Assembly: GCA_013314735.1 (NCBI GenBank)
Contig: JABUFD010000001.1
Location: forward strand, 434,001 to 498,000
Length of the DNA: 64,000 bases
DNA from: Anaerolineae bacterium
Lineage (GTDB): Bacteria > Chloroflexota > Anaerolineae > Anaerolineales > Anaerolineaceae
Direction: 5' to 3'
Made by a program: the position numbers and the translations under genes. Every line of letters starts with the position of its first letter. Position 1 is the stretch's first letter. Positions 27,605 to 35,965 of the stretch are shown one piece after another. Under the pieces are notes generated by a model. The model searched no databases. It was given only the letters and a program-made list of their open reading frames with translations, and was not told where the DNA came from.

Positions 27605-28375
27605 ATGAAGAAGAAACATATCCTCGTGACCAATGATGACGGGGTGCACGCACCCAGTCTGCTGGCGTTGGTGAAAGCCATGCGCATGCTCGGGAAAGTG
27701 ACTGTGCTGGCACCAGACAGGAATTGGTCTGCTGCCGGGCATGTGAAATCCATGAATCGGCCTTTGTTTGTGCGAGAAGTCAGCCTGGCAGACGGCTCAC
27801 CAGCCCTTGCCACGGATGGAGCACCTTCAGATTGTGTTGCACTGGCGAAAATGGGGATCGTTCCTGAATCGATTGACCTTGTGGTGTCCGGTATCAATCC
27901 GAACGCGAACCTGGGGGATGACGTTACCTACAGTGGTACCGTAACTGCGGCGATGGAAGCGGTGATCAATGGGATGATGGGGGTGGCATTCTCCATGGAT
28001 TCGGCTCCGCACGGGGAATTGCCTGATTTTGACATGGCAGCCGCACACGCACAGGCGATCGCAGCGCGTGTGCTGGCAGAAGGTTTGCCTGGCGACATTC
28101 TGCTGAATGTCAATATACCTTTCCAGCCCTCCATCGCGGTAAAAGGTATCAAAGTTACATATCAGGGGAAGCGGGTGTATAAGGATGAGTTGATCTGCTA
28201 CCAGGACCCGCATGGAAATCCCTTTTATTGGATCGGTGGAGAACGGCCGGGTGGTGTTCACCAGGAAGGCAGCGATTACAGCGTGCTGGATGAGGGATAT
28301 ATCTCAATCACTCCACTGCACCTTGACCTGACTGCGCGGCACTTCATGAATACACTCAAGGGCTGGAATCTTTAA
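27605..28375 (+). CDS. surE: 5'-nucleotidase SurE
   Basis: This 256-residue protein is read from the ATG at 27605, which has GGAGAG upstream. SurE signatures are clear: HILVTNDDGVHAP at the N-terminus (the metal-binding Asp-Asp pair), LAPDRNWSAAGH, and VSGINPNANLGDDVTYSGTVTAAMEA. SurE removes phosphate from nucleoside 5'- and 3'-monophosphates, using a divalent metal, and is linked to survival in stationary phase. With the nucleoside-type importer and the pyrimidine nucleoside phosphorylase elsewhere in this window it suggests active nucleotide salvage. The stop lies only 5 bp from the stop of the convergent gene. Confidence 0.95.
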   Translation: MKKKHILVTNDDGVHAPSLLALVKAMRMLGKVTVLAPDRNWSAAGHVKSMNRPLFVREVSLADGSPALATDGAPSDCVALAKMGIVPESIDLVVSGINPNANLGDDVTYSGTVTAAMEAVINGMMGVAFSMDSAPHGELPDFDMAAAHAQAIAARVLAEGLPGDILLNVNIPFQPSIAVKGIKVTYQGKRVYKDELICYQDPHGNPFYWIGGERPGGVHQEGSDYSVLDEGYISITPLHLDLTARHFMNTLKGWNL

Positions 28376-28380
28376 CAGAA

Positions 28381-28761
28381 TCATCCGCTGTTGAGCTCGT
28401 ATCCTGCCTGGCGGATGATCACACTGGTGAACCACTGCTCCTGGAATGCGGTCAGAGCGCGGATATCCTCATCGGAATAGCTCATGCCCTCGGGGGCAAG
28501 CACCAGCTTGTCATCGTCATCATCCAGGCGGTGAATCACAGCAATGACCTGGCCGGTGTAGGTATCAACCGGCTGGTGTATACCCAGCAGGTAGGCATCC
28601 AGTGCTTCACCGTCTCCGCTGATGGTACCGGGAACATAACCATAATTAACCGGGTAAATGAAGCCATATTTGGGATGCCTTGAGCCGAGAGGGCGCTCAA
28701 TCAGAATACAAATCGGTCTGCCAAGCATGTCAGCTGGTTGGGTTTGATCTGGGACTTTCAT
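28381..28761 (-). CDS. Small inorganic pyrophosphatase-like protein
   Basis: This 126-residue protein resembles family I soluble pyrophosphatase but is shorter than the usual 170-plus residues. YGFIYPVNYGYVPGTISGDGEALDAYLLG aligns with the metal-binding strand of that family, in short pieces YPVNYGY and SGDGEALD. The second Asp of D-x-D-x-x-D is Glu here. A later DDDDDKL fits the second acidic cluster. The N-terminal active-site residues are reduced, so hydrolysis of pyrophosphate is plausible but not certain. TATAAT (28774-28769) ends 7 nt before the ATG and no ribosome site is visible, so a leaderless messenger is likely. Confidence 0.7.
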   Translation of the reverse strand: MKVPDQTQPADMLGRPICILIERPLGSRHPKYGFIYPVNYGYVPGTISGDGEALDAYLLGIHQPVDTYTGQVIAVIHRLDDDDDKLVLAPEGMSYSDEDIRALTAFQEQWFTSVIIRQAGYELNSG

Positions 28762-28783
28762 CAGGTTAATTATAGCGAGGGCC

Positions 28784-28812
28784 TTGACAAAAATTTGCAA
28801 TGGAAATAATAT
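28784..28812 (+). promoter_or_regulatory. Consensus promoter of the permease-Trx-ArsR cluster
   Basis: TTGACA (28784-28789) and TAATAT (28807-28812) are exactly 17 nt apart. The predicted start is near 28819, inside the palindrome at 28812-28840. A strong promoter with an overlapping operator is the usual ArsR-family arrangement. Confidence 0.75.
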
Positions 28813-28840
28813 TCAAAATAATGTAATTCAATATTTTGAA
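28812..28840. promoter_or_regulatory. Candidate ArsR-family operator (inverted repeat)
   Basis: TTCAAAATA (28812-28820) and TATTTTGAA (28832-28840) form a perfect 9-bp inverted repeat with an 11-nt spacer. It covers the -10 end, the start point and the early leader, so a bound repressor would block transcription. A-T-rich TTCA/TGAA half sites resemble known ArsR/SmtB operators. The ArsR gene three places downstream is the natural candidate regulator. Confidence 0.6.
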
Positions 28841-28850
28841 AGAGATATAC

Positions 28851-30215
28851 ATGGTCACCTTCGCTTCCATTTTACATTTGATTCAGTTCGGGATTGCCAG
28901 CCTGGGTGCTTACCTGGCAGCCCATGTGCTGTTGTGCCTGCTGCCGGCTTTTCTGATTGCCGGGGCGTTGTCCGCCCTGTTTCCCAAAGAAGCGATTACC
29001 CGTTATTTGGGGAAAGACGCTCCCAAATGGCTTTCTTATCCTGCTGCCGCGCTGGGTGGGTTTGTGCTGGCGGTTTGCTCATGTACGATTATGCCCCTGT
29101 TTGCCAGTATTTACAAGAAGGGTTCAGGCCTGGGGCCTGCGATCACCTTTTTGTTCGTTGGGCCTGCGATCAATATTTTGGCCATTTCATTTACCGGGGT
29201 GCAGATTGGGATGGATATTGCCATTGCGAGGGTGGTCCTTTCCCTGATCTTTGGTATCACCATCGGCTTGATCATGGCCTGGGTGTTCCGAAAGGAAGAC
29301 CGGGAACGCCTGTTGGAACTGGAGAGAAGCAATGCTTTTTCCCAAAAAGCAAAAGTGCCAGCGAAAGTGTGGCTATTTTTCGGCCTGTTGCTGGCAATCT
29401 TGATTGCCGGAACTCTTCAGGTGGGGTTATTCATGAATTCGTATTTCACTTTCGAGGTAGCGGGTGCGTGGGCAGAAACAGTACAGGTTTGGCTGAACAG
29501 TGTCGTTCCTCCCAATGCCGCCCTCGGTATTGAAGGTGTCAGCGTGCATGGCTTGTTCTTGATAGGTCTGCTGGTGTTGATCGGCATCTTTGCGATGCCT
29601 GGATTGAATCACGTAGATGAAGGCTTCAACCGCTGGACCATGGCTGTGCTTGTACTGATCTCGGTGACATTGATGGTTGCTTCATTCCAGGTGGTTGTGG
29701 TCGAAGGTCGAGTCACATTCGGCGTCACTGGGAAACTGATCGCGGAAGTTATTCTTATTGGGATGGCCTGGTGGGCCGCCTGTACCAAATTTGCAAAACA
29801 TGAGCTGCAGGATTGGTTATGGGAAACCTGGCGCTTTGTACGGCAGATCATACCACTGCTGCTGGTGGGGGTGTTCCTGGCGGGTGTAGCCCGTCAGTTG
29901 ATTCCTGCGGCGTGGGTGGAAAGTGTGGCTGGCAGGAACACGATCCTGGCGAATTTTGTTGGTGTTGTATTTGGCGTTTTCATGTACTTCCCAACCCTGG
30001 TGGAAGTGCCGGTGGCGCAGACCTTTTTATCGCTGGGAATGCACCGCGGTCCGCTGTTGGCCTACCTGTTGGCTGACCCGGAACTCAGCCTGCAATCGAT
30101 TTTGATTACCAATTCGGTGATTGGAAAAAAGAAGACCGCTTTGTATGTCGGGCTCGTATCCATTTTCAGTACCCTGGCAGGATATTTGTTTGGCATGTTC
30201 CTGTCCAGAATGTGA
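28851..30215 (+). CDS. Permease of the ArsP/UPF0718 (DUF318) family
   Basis: This 454-residue membrane protein has about ten spans. The first half holds VCSCTIMPLFASIYKKG, the CSC motif typical of this permease family, followed by AITFLFVGPAINILA. The second half repeats the pattern near the C-terminus (MYFPTLVEVPVAQTFLSLG), suggesting an internal duplication. Characterised ArsP proteins export trivalent organoarsenicals; others in the family have unknown substrates. The ATG at 28851 has a GAAAGAG purine run. A thioredoxin-like protein and an ArsR regulator follow, a common trio, so metal or metalloid efflux is the likely role. Confidence 0.85.
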   Translation: MVTFASILHLIQFGIASLGAYLAAHVLLCLLPAFLIAGALSALFPKEAITRYLGKDAPKWLSYPAAALGGFVLAVCSCTIMPLFASIYKKGSGLGPAITFLFVGPAINILAISFTGVQIGMDIAIARVVLSLIFGITIGLIMAWVFRKEDRERLLELERSNAFSQKAKVPAKVWLFFGLLLAILIAGTLQVGLFMNSYFTFEVAGAWAETVQVWLNSVVPPNAALGIEGVSVHGLFLIGLLVLIGIFAMPGLNHVDEGFNRWTMAVLVLISVTLMVASFQVVVVEGRVTFGVTGKLIAEVILIGMAWWAACTKFAKHELQDWLWETWRFVRQIIPLLLVGVFLAGVARQLIPAAWVESVAGRNTILANFVGVVFGVFMYFPTLVEVPVAQTFLSLGMHRGPLLAYLLADPELSLQSILITNSVIGKKKTALYVGLVSIFSTLAGYLFGMFLSRM

Positions 30216-30236
30216 GTTTAATTCAGTGAGGAAAAA

Positions 30237-30482
30237 ATGAACGTAAAAATTTTAGGAAAAGGTTGTCCAAAATGCAAACGCCTGGAAGAATTGACCCGCG
30301 AAGTTGTCGATGAACTGGGGATTGCCGTTGAAATCGAGAAGGTGACTGATATCAATGCGATCATGGCATATGATATCCTCTCCACCCCGGGGCTGGTGGT
30401 GAATGAAACTCTGGTCAGTTATGGACGCATACCGCAAAAAGAGGAAATCCGCGAATGGCTGCAAATGGTAGATTTATCATAA
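30237..30482 (+). CDS. Small thioredoxin-fold redox protein
   Basis: This 81-residue protein has the redox motif GCPKC (residues 9-13) directly after the first beta strand (MNVKILGKG). The C-terminal half contains the cis-proline region STPGLVVNETLV of the thioredoxin fold. Small proteins of this type (MTH895/TM0996-like) are often encoded beside DUF318 permeases and ArsR regulators, and may reduce or pass on a thiol-reactive substrate. GAGG precedes the ATG. The gene is 21 bp behind the permease and clearly in the same unit. Confidence 0.88.
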   Translation: MNVKILGKGCPKCKRLEELTREVVDELGIAVEIEKVTDINAIMAYDILSTPGLVVNETLVSYGRIPQKEEIREWLQMVDLS

Positions 30483-30565
30483 GTATGGAGGGTAGGGAGG
30501 GCGAGAAACCCCCAAGTCTGGCCGAATTTTCCTGTTTTCGTTGATTATTAGGATACAATTAAGCC

Positions 30566-30961
30566 ATGGATGATTTATTCATTACCCAGAGCGAATACTT
30601 TAAATTGTTTTCCCACCCGGTACGGCTGAAGATATTGGAAATCTTGCGTCGTGAAGATGCCTGTGTGTGCCACATCAATGCCATACTGGATCTGCGTCAA
30701 TCGTATGTTTCGCAGCAGTTGGCTGTGCTGCGTGAAGGTGGGATCATTGAGGATCAGAAATGCGGTTGGAACGTTTATTATCGGGTCATTGACAGGCGTA
30801 TCTACGAGATCATGGATGGTGTCTTATCCATCATTGATCCAGATGGGACATTGCTTCGTGACCCATTGGCACTTCCAGCAGATTGCCCGTGTCCCCGCTG
30901 CCGGGACGGCGAGTGCGATGAAAAGGTTGCACAGCCGGAGACCGAATATTCAGCTGAGTGA
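30566..30961 (+). CDS. ArsR-family metal-responsive transcriptional regulator
   Basis: This 131-residue winged-helix protein starts with FKLFSHPVRLKILEILRRED. It has the metal-site motif ACVCHI at about residues 30-35, comparable to ELCVCDL of arsenic-responsive ArsR proteins, then LDLRQSYVSQQLAVLREGGI as recognition helix. A C-terminal cluster CPCPRCRDGEC is an unusual extra Cys patch that may bind metal. It should repress the permease/Trx genes and release DNA on binding a soft metal or metalloid. TACAAT (30554-30559) ends 6 nt before the ATG with no ribosome site, suggesting its own leaderless transcript. Confidence 0.92.
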   Translation: MDDLFITQSEYFKLFSHPVRLKILEILRREDACVCHINAILDLRQSYVSQQLAVLREGGIIEDQKCGWNVYYRVIDRRIYEIMDGVLSIIDPDGTLLRDPLALPADCPCPRCRDGECDEKVAQPETEYSAE

Positions 30962-30966
30962 CTGCA

Positions 30967-32094
30967 TCAACATTCAGAGTCCTGAGATGCCATTTCTCCC
31001 TCTTCCGGGGTGTTTTCCAAATCGGTATCTCCTGATTGCTGCGATTCGGCTTCAACCGGGTTAGATGGGTGGGTTTTGTGCCTGGGAAGACCGGCGAGAC
31101 TGACAACCGCACCGATAACAGATACGCCTAGGATGATCGCCCCCCAGGTGCGCTGGTCGATGCTGTTAATTTTTTGCAGGAATGGCGGTAATGGCGTCGG
31201 CGTATTGGTCAGTGTGGGGGTATTCTGTGGGGTTGAGGTTTCCCGCGTGGGACGGGGTGTTATCGTCGGGCGTGGTGTTCGTGTTGGCGGACGGGGTGTA
31301 TTGGTGATGGTTGGGGTGACGGTCGGGGTGGGGGCCCGTCGGATCAATAGCTCCTGTCCGGCGAAGATGACCGGATTGGAGGGTGAGATGCCGTTCATGG
31401 TGGCCAGTTCCAGTTCGGTAATACCGTAGGAAACTGCAATCAGGAACAGGTATTCCCCTGGCTGTACCACGTGCCAGATTGACCCGTCTTCGCGCGGGGT
31501 GGCTGTCATCAGCGGGGTAAACGTTTGCCCCGGAGCAATCCGTGTGGTCTGGCTGGCTGGCTGTGTGGGCGAAATTTGTGAACCGCCGGATGCAACGCAC
31601 ACATCCACCGTATAGTAGTACAAACCATCGGAACCTTTTGCCACACCGGCGCCAATCTCGGTGTACTTTGTATTGAGCAGGACAACATCGCGATGGACAT
31701 AATCATTCCATAAAGTATAGACAATATAGGCAGCATCTTTGTCAGACGAGGCCACTGCCACTGCCTCATCGCAGGCGATTGAACTGCCGCCGCCGTATCC
31801 AACAGCAAAAGCGCGGTCGGTTTCGTTGCTTCCCCCTGGTCCCTCATGCGTCCAATATCCCAGCGCGGCCTGGTATTCGGAATGTGTCTGCGCGGCGATA
31901 TTCAACAGCGTATTTTCGCTGAGGATGAGAACCCCATTTCCGCTGCGCAGGTCATTTACAGCCGCGATCAGGCTGTAAGCAGCTGCCTCCTGGTTGGGGG
32001 ATGCCGATACATGCGGCATGGCGATTGCCGGAATGAAGAGAAAAATCATGGCCACTGTTAGGAGGGTTAACAAAACAAACGCAATTCGCTGCAT
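30967..32094 (-). CDS. Secreted or anchored CAP-domain protein with LysM and C-terminal membrane helix
   Basis: This 375-residue protein has an N-terminal signal or anchor (residues about 5-30) and a CAP/SCP (cysteine-rich secretory protein) domain at about 38-170, with LIAAVNDLRSGNG, QTHSEYQA and the WNDYVHRDVVLL segment. A LysM motif follows at about 208-255 (VVQPGEYLFLIAVSYGIT), then a long Thr/Pro/Arg linker, a membrane helix (WGAIILGVSVIGAVVSLAGL) and an acidic tail. LysM suggests glycan binding. CAP domains in bacteria have varied, mostly unknown roles. It converges with arsR, with only 5 bp between stops. Confidence 0.88.
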   Translation of the reverse strand: MQRIAFVLLTLLTVAMIFLFIPAIAMPHVSASPNQEAAAYSLIAAVNDLRSGNGVLILSENTLLNIAAQTHSEYQAALGYWTHEGPGGSNETDRAFAVGYGGGSSIACDEAVAVASSDKDAAYIVYTLWNDYVHRDVVLLNTKYTEIGAGVAKGSDGLYYYTVDVCVASGGSQISPTQPASQTTRIAPGQTFTPLMTATPREDGSIWHVVQPGEYLFLIAVSYGITELELATMNGISPSNPVIFAGQELLIRRAPTPTVTPTITNTPRPPTRTPRPTITPRPTRETSTPQNTPTLTNTPTPLPPFLQKINSIDQRTWGAIILGVSVIGAVVSLAGLPRHKTHPSNPVEAESQQSGDTDLENTPEEGEMASQDSEC

Positions 32095-32205
32095 AACGCA
32101 ATGAATTATAACGTATCCCCTTCATAACGGCAGGCAAACAGCAGGCGAACGATTGCGGTTGTTGACCAGACTGATGGACAATGAGCAGGATCAACTTAAA
32201 ACACA

Positions 32206-32241
32206 GAGCGAATTTTGCTGTCTCCCCTGCAAAACTCGCTC
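32206..32241 (-). repeat. Hairpin downstream of the SARP-type regulator gene
   Basis: GAGCGAATTTTGC (32206-32218) pairs with GCAAAACTCGCTC (32229-32241), 13 positions with one mismatch. On the minus strand it is followed by a weak TGTGTTTT, so it may act as a poor terminator for the regulator gene ending at 32336. Confidence 0.4.
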
Positions 32242-32335
32242 ATTGTGCCCGGATCCCCTGACCCCGAGCCCATTTTCCACTCGATTTGCCTTGATCTTAT
32301 CAGATCATCATGGACAGAATATGGACATAACGAGG

Positions 32336-35300
32336 TCAGTGGATCATTGAGGTGAATTTGGCGAGATAATTTTGTGCTATCGGGGTAATATTAGGATGTT
32401 GCATGCTCGCAGAGAAATCCTCCAACAATACCCGCAATCGTTCCCTGGCTGCAGGTTCCAATTCTCCCGTGAACTGCAGCAAATGCCAGCTGGCAGCGAG
32501 TTCCAGTGTACTTAACTGTAGATCGATACAAAGCTGGATGCACTGATGGATTAAATTGATCGCCAGCGCATGGCTACCGTGATTATGGTAATGTAATGCC
32601 AGAATTTGCCGCAGATACACAAGATAGATGGGCATTTTCCGGCTTTCCACTTCGTGCAGCAGCTGGCGGAGCTGTGGTTCAATGGGACCACTGATCATCT
32701 CCGCTGGATCTCTCGATACACACAGGTGGTAATAGCGGATTTGCGCCTGAATCCGTAAGTAGTGTTCGCCCTGCCGGGTGAATTCTGCGATCAATGCCTG
32801 CAACATTTGCATGCCGGCTCGCTCATCACCAAGCGATCCTTCCGCCATTGCAAGGCACATTGACGCCTCATCCAGGGCGAGAGGATTTGCTGCAAACTTT
32901 GCATCCTCGATAGCTTTCAAAAATTCCTGTTTCGCCAGCTCAATCGCATCGAAGCCAAATAGCAGCATCCCCTTCGCAATATGTGCGCGCATGGCGATTG
33001 TTTTTACCTTGTGCAGGTCAGACAAGGAAATAGCTTCAGTGAGCTGTTGCCACGCAAGACCGATCGCGCCAATCGCGTGATTAATGGATCCTGCCGATGT
33101 GAGAGCTGTCGCCAGGATGATGTTGTTATCCATTTTCCTTGCGAAGGTGATTACGTGGTCCAGGTTCTTGCTTACATCTGCTGTCGCGCCAAGGTGGAAG
33201 GAAATCCAGGCCATGAGATGGACATTTTCGAGGTGTCTTGCCGTCTCAAATTCAGAATCCGCGATTCGTGTCCAAGGGTGTAACTGATCATACGCGCTTA
33301 GAAAATCGGCTGACCGTAACAGCACGAGCGAGTATACAAAAGCTGCCCTTGCATGGGTATGCCTCCGCCATTTTTCATCAGCATCGATACTCTTAATGTC
33401 CATCAGGGCATCTTCAACCACCTCCAATGCTTCGATGTTTCGGTTACAGGCCAAAAGTACCAGCGCCTTTTCCGTCTTACACTCAATCGCCTCGCAGGTC
33501 ACAGCGTTCGTTTCATAATAGGATAAGCTGCGATCAAATTCCTCCAGTGGCGTGGTTTCTCCAGGCAACAGGGTTAATTGTTGTTTCGACAAGCCGATCA
33601 GGTAATGGGCTGTGCCCAGCAGGTAATTACTACGAAATTGCATGCCGATTTTTTGCAAGGTAACGGCTTTTTGTTGCGCGCTCGCGAAAAGTGCAAACGA
33701 CAGACGGTTTTTCACCCATTCCGAGTAGAAACCAGCAATTTCCACTTCACTCATTTTTTCAAGCCTGCCCATCATGAGGGTTTCAGCCTGAAGAAATGCT
33801 TCATTTGCATCTTTGGGTGAATATTGTGCAGCCGCATATTTCGCTGCCTTGATATAATGTTCCCATTCGGCTTGTGGTTCGCCGGCTTCATGATAGAAAT
33901 AGGCGAGGACGGCGGCGATCCGATCAGAATCCCCCTGAATGGTTCTCTGAAAAGCTTTGATGATGGCAATGGCGATCGTCCGCTTTTGCGTCAGGGTCAT
34001 GGTGTTCAGGATGTGTGCCTGGAGTAATGGATGAGTGAACCCATATCCATTTTCCAGGTCCATTTCCCAATGGGACCGGATCATCCCTGCTTGATCCAGT
34101 TCCTGGAAACAACGGTTCAACAGGTCAGGCTCAATCCCGGTGGAAACACTGAGTTGAGCAAATGTAAAGTGGCTGCCAATGACCGCGCCGTACTCCAACA
34201 ATTTTCGCGTATCGGGTGATAATTTCGATAACTTTTGCTCTGCCCATAATGGAACTGAGGCACTCTGCTGCACCAGAATGTCTTCAAGGTTTTCGAACGT
34301 ATCTGTTTTCCGGTCATACGCTGCCAGAATGGCGGTGATGGCTGCCAAAGGGTTGCCTCTGGATTCAGAAACCAGCATATTCAATACAGAATCAACAATG
34401 GGATGACCGACCAGGAGGGTGACCAGTGTATTCAAGTCGTCTGCCGTGATCGGCGAAATTGCTTGCCGGTGTAGCGTTATCTGATCAAAACCGATAAAGT
34501 GGTATTTGGCAGAGGAGAGGAAGGGTTCATCAGCGGTGACCAGCAAAAACCCGTGCGCCGGGAAAAAATCATTTTGGATCAGGTGTTTGAGGACCAGGAG
34601 GGTTGCATTATCACAATACTGGATGTCGTCAAACACCAGGCAAAGTGGTTGCTCACGTCCGAGTATTCTGAACAACGCCAACATGGCGTCGAGCATCTTT
34701 TGATGAACTTCTGCTGCCGGTAAAGGCAGCGGAGGCTCAATTGTTGGGAATTGGAGCAGCAGCCCAGGGAAAAGGGTGGCGAGCCAGGTGAGTTGTTCCA
34801 TCGGCAACAGGTCCCATTCATCCACGGTTATATGCCTCTGAATCAGATCTTTGATTGCCAGATATGGGAGCAAACCCTCGAAATGGTGTGATTCGATTTG
34901 CAGTGGCCTGCAGTGGGATAAGTGCCGGTGGTAAAACTCGTACGCCATCCGTGACCTGCCGCTGCCTGTCTCTCCATATAGCAGGAATATACCCACGTCG
35001 AGCGCATCTGCCATTTGTGCAAATGCCTGCTGTTGACCGACATATGGGAGTTGATCGGGGAATCTTTTTTGCCAGCGGGATTCCACCTCGGAGGTGATGA
35101 TGGTATTTTCCTGCCGGATTGTTCTCACCAATTCACCCAGAACACCCGATTCCAGGTCCAATTCTGCACTGTCATACAGATCCTCGATATATTTACAGTA
35201 TGACCGGGCAAGTGAATACTGTTGAGCGCCTAACATCAATTTTAATAATCGGTAATGCAGCATGGGGTTTGGGTCTTCGGCGTTGACGATTAGATTGAGA

Positions 35301-35923
35301 TGCTCTATGGCACTTACAAGATCCTGGTTGGCCAAAAAGGCTTCTACTGCCCTCTCTACCAGGCGCGCATACAGAAAATCGATCTCATTCCGAGTTTCAA
35401 GGAGCCACTTTTCAAACACATCACTGCTGGGGGTATTCACATGTTCCAGGAAATCATGATCGCCTTTGATTTGAATCACACTTTCCAGGGCTTCCAACAG
35501 TTCTGAAGGCAGCAGGTTGGGCGAAGGGAAACGAGCCAATTGCTGGTTCAATTCACTGACCTGCTGAAGAAATGATAGCGTGTCACAGGTGATCCGTTCC
35601 GGATCAAAGTACACCAGGTCTTGCCGTGTGATTAACATGGCCCGATCAGGCAAATGAGCACGAAGTTTTGAGAGATGTTCCCTGAGGTTGGCGGCTGATT
35701 TTTCGTCACTCACATCAGGCCAGAACGTGAAAGCAAGATTCCGCCGGGTGACAGGTTGACCCTGGGCAGCCAGGTAAAAAGCGAGCAAGCGCACATTTTT
35801 CCTGGGGATATCGAGCGGCTGTTGTTGGTAAAAAATCGCCGGTGCGCCAAACAATTGAAAATGTATGGGCAGGTTGTTGTGCAAGTCGAACGGCAGATGC
35901 TTATTCTCAGCTGAGTCATTCAT
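32336..35923 (-). CDS. SARP/BTAD-type AAA ATPase-TPR transcriptional regulator
   Basis: This 1195-residue protein is read from the ATG at 35923. About residues 20-95 form an OmpR-like winged helix of the SARP type (LLAFYLAAQGQPVTRRNL, REHLSKLRAHL), and about 100-255 the BTAD domain. The AAA-type ATPase (about 285-620) has P-loop GETGSGRSR with Arg in place of the usual Lys, and Walker B LCLVFDDIQ. The C-terminal half is TPR-like helices. Such large SARP/MalT-like proteins sense ligands and activate nearby genes. TATAAT (35936-35931) ends 7 nt before the ATG, so the transcript may be leaderless. It is divergent from the EamA transporter, a possible target. Confidence 0.85.
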   Translation of the reverse strand: MNDSAENKHLPFDLHNNLPIHFQLFGAPAIFYQQQPLDIPRKNVRLLAFYLAAQGQPVTRRNLAFTFWPDVSDEKSAANLREHLSKLRAHLPDRAMLITRQDLVYFDPERITCDTLSFLQQVSELNQQLARFPSPNLLPSELLEALESVIQIKGDHDFLEHVNTPSSDVFEKWLLETRNEIDFLYARLVERAVEAFLANQDLVSAIEHLNLIVNAEDPNPMLHYRLLKLMLGAQQYSLARSYCKYIEDLYDSAELDLESGVLGELVRTIRQENTIITSEVESRWQKRFPDQLPYVGQQQAFAQMADALDVGIFLLYGETGSGRSRMAYEFYHRHLSHCRPLQIESHHFEGLLPYLAIKDLIQRHITVDEWDLLPMEQLTWLATLFPGLLLQFPTIEPPLPLPAAEVHQKMLDAMLALFRILGREQPLCLVFDDIQYCDNATLLVLKHLIQNDFFPAHGFLLVTADEPFLSSAKYHFIGFDQITLHRQAISPITADDLNTLVTLLVGHPIVDSVLNMLVSESRGNPLAAITAILAAYDRKTDTFENLEDILVQQSASVPLWAEQKLSKLSPDTRKLLEYGAVIGSHFTFAQLSVSTGIEPDLLNRCFQELDQAGMIRSHWEMDLENGYGFTHPLLQAHILNTMTLTQKRTIAIAIIKAFQRTIQGDSDRIAAVLAYFYHEAGEPQAEWEHYIKAAKYAAAQYSPKDANEAFLQAETLMMGRLEKMSEVEIAGFYSEWVKNRLSFALFASAQQKAVTLQKIGMQFRSNYLLGTAHYLIGLSKQQLTLLPGETTPLEEFDRSLSYYETNAVTCEAIECKTEKALVLLACNRNIEALEVVEDALMDIKSIDADEKWRRHTHARAAFVYSLVLLRSADFLSAYDQLHPWTRIADSEFETARHLENVHLMAWISFHLGATADVSKNLDHVITFARKMDNNIILATALTSAGSINHAIGAIGLAWQQLTEAISLSDLHKVKTIAMRAHIAKGMLLFGFDAIELAKQEFLKAIEDAKFAANPLALDEASMCLAMAEGSLGDERAGMQMLQALIAEFTRQGEHYLRIQAQIRYYHLCVSRDPAEMISGPIEPQLRQLLHEVESRKMPIYLVYLRQILALHYHNHGSHALAINLIHQCIQLCIDLQLSTLELAASWHLLQFTGELEPAARERLRVLLEDFSASMQHPNITPIAQNYLAKFTSMIH

Positions 35924-35965
35924 CTTTCTAATTATAAGGGGAAAGCTCTGGTACAATCATGCCTT

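Noticed and set aside
28784-29533. 249-codon plus-strand frame overlapping the permease start
   Set aside because: It begins at the promoter and overlaps the real permease in another frame; its sequence is Cys/Arg-rich without family signs.
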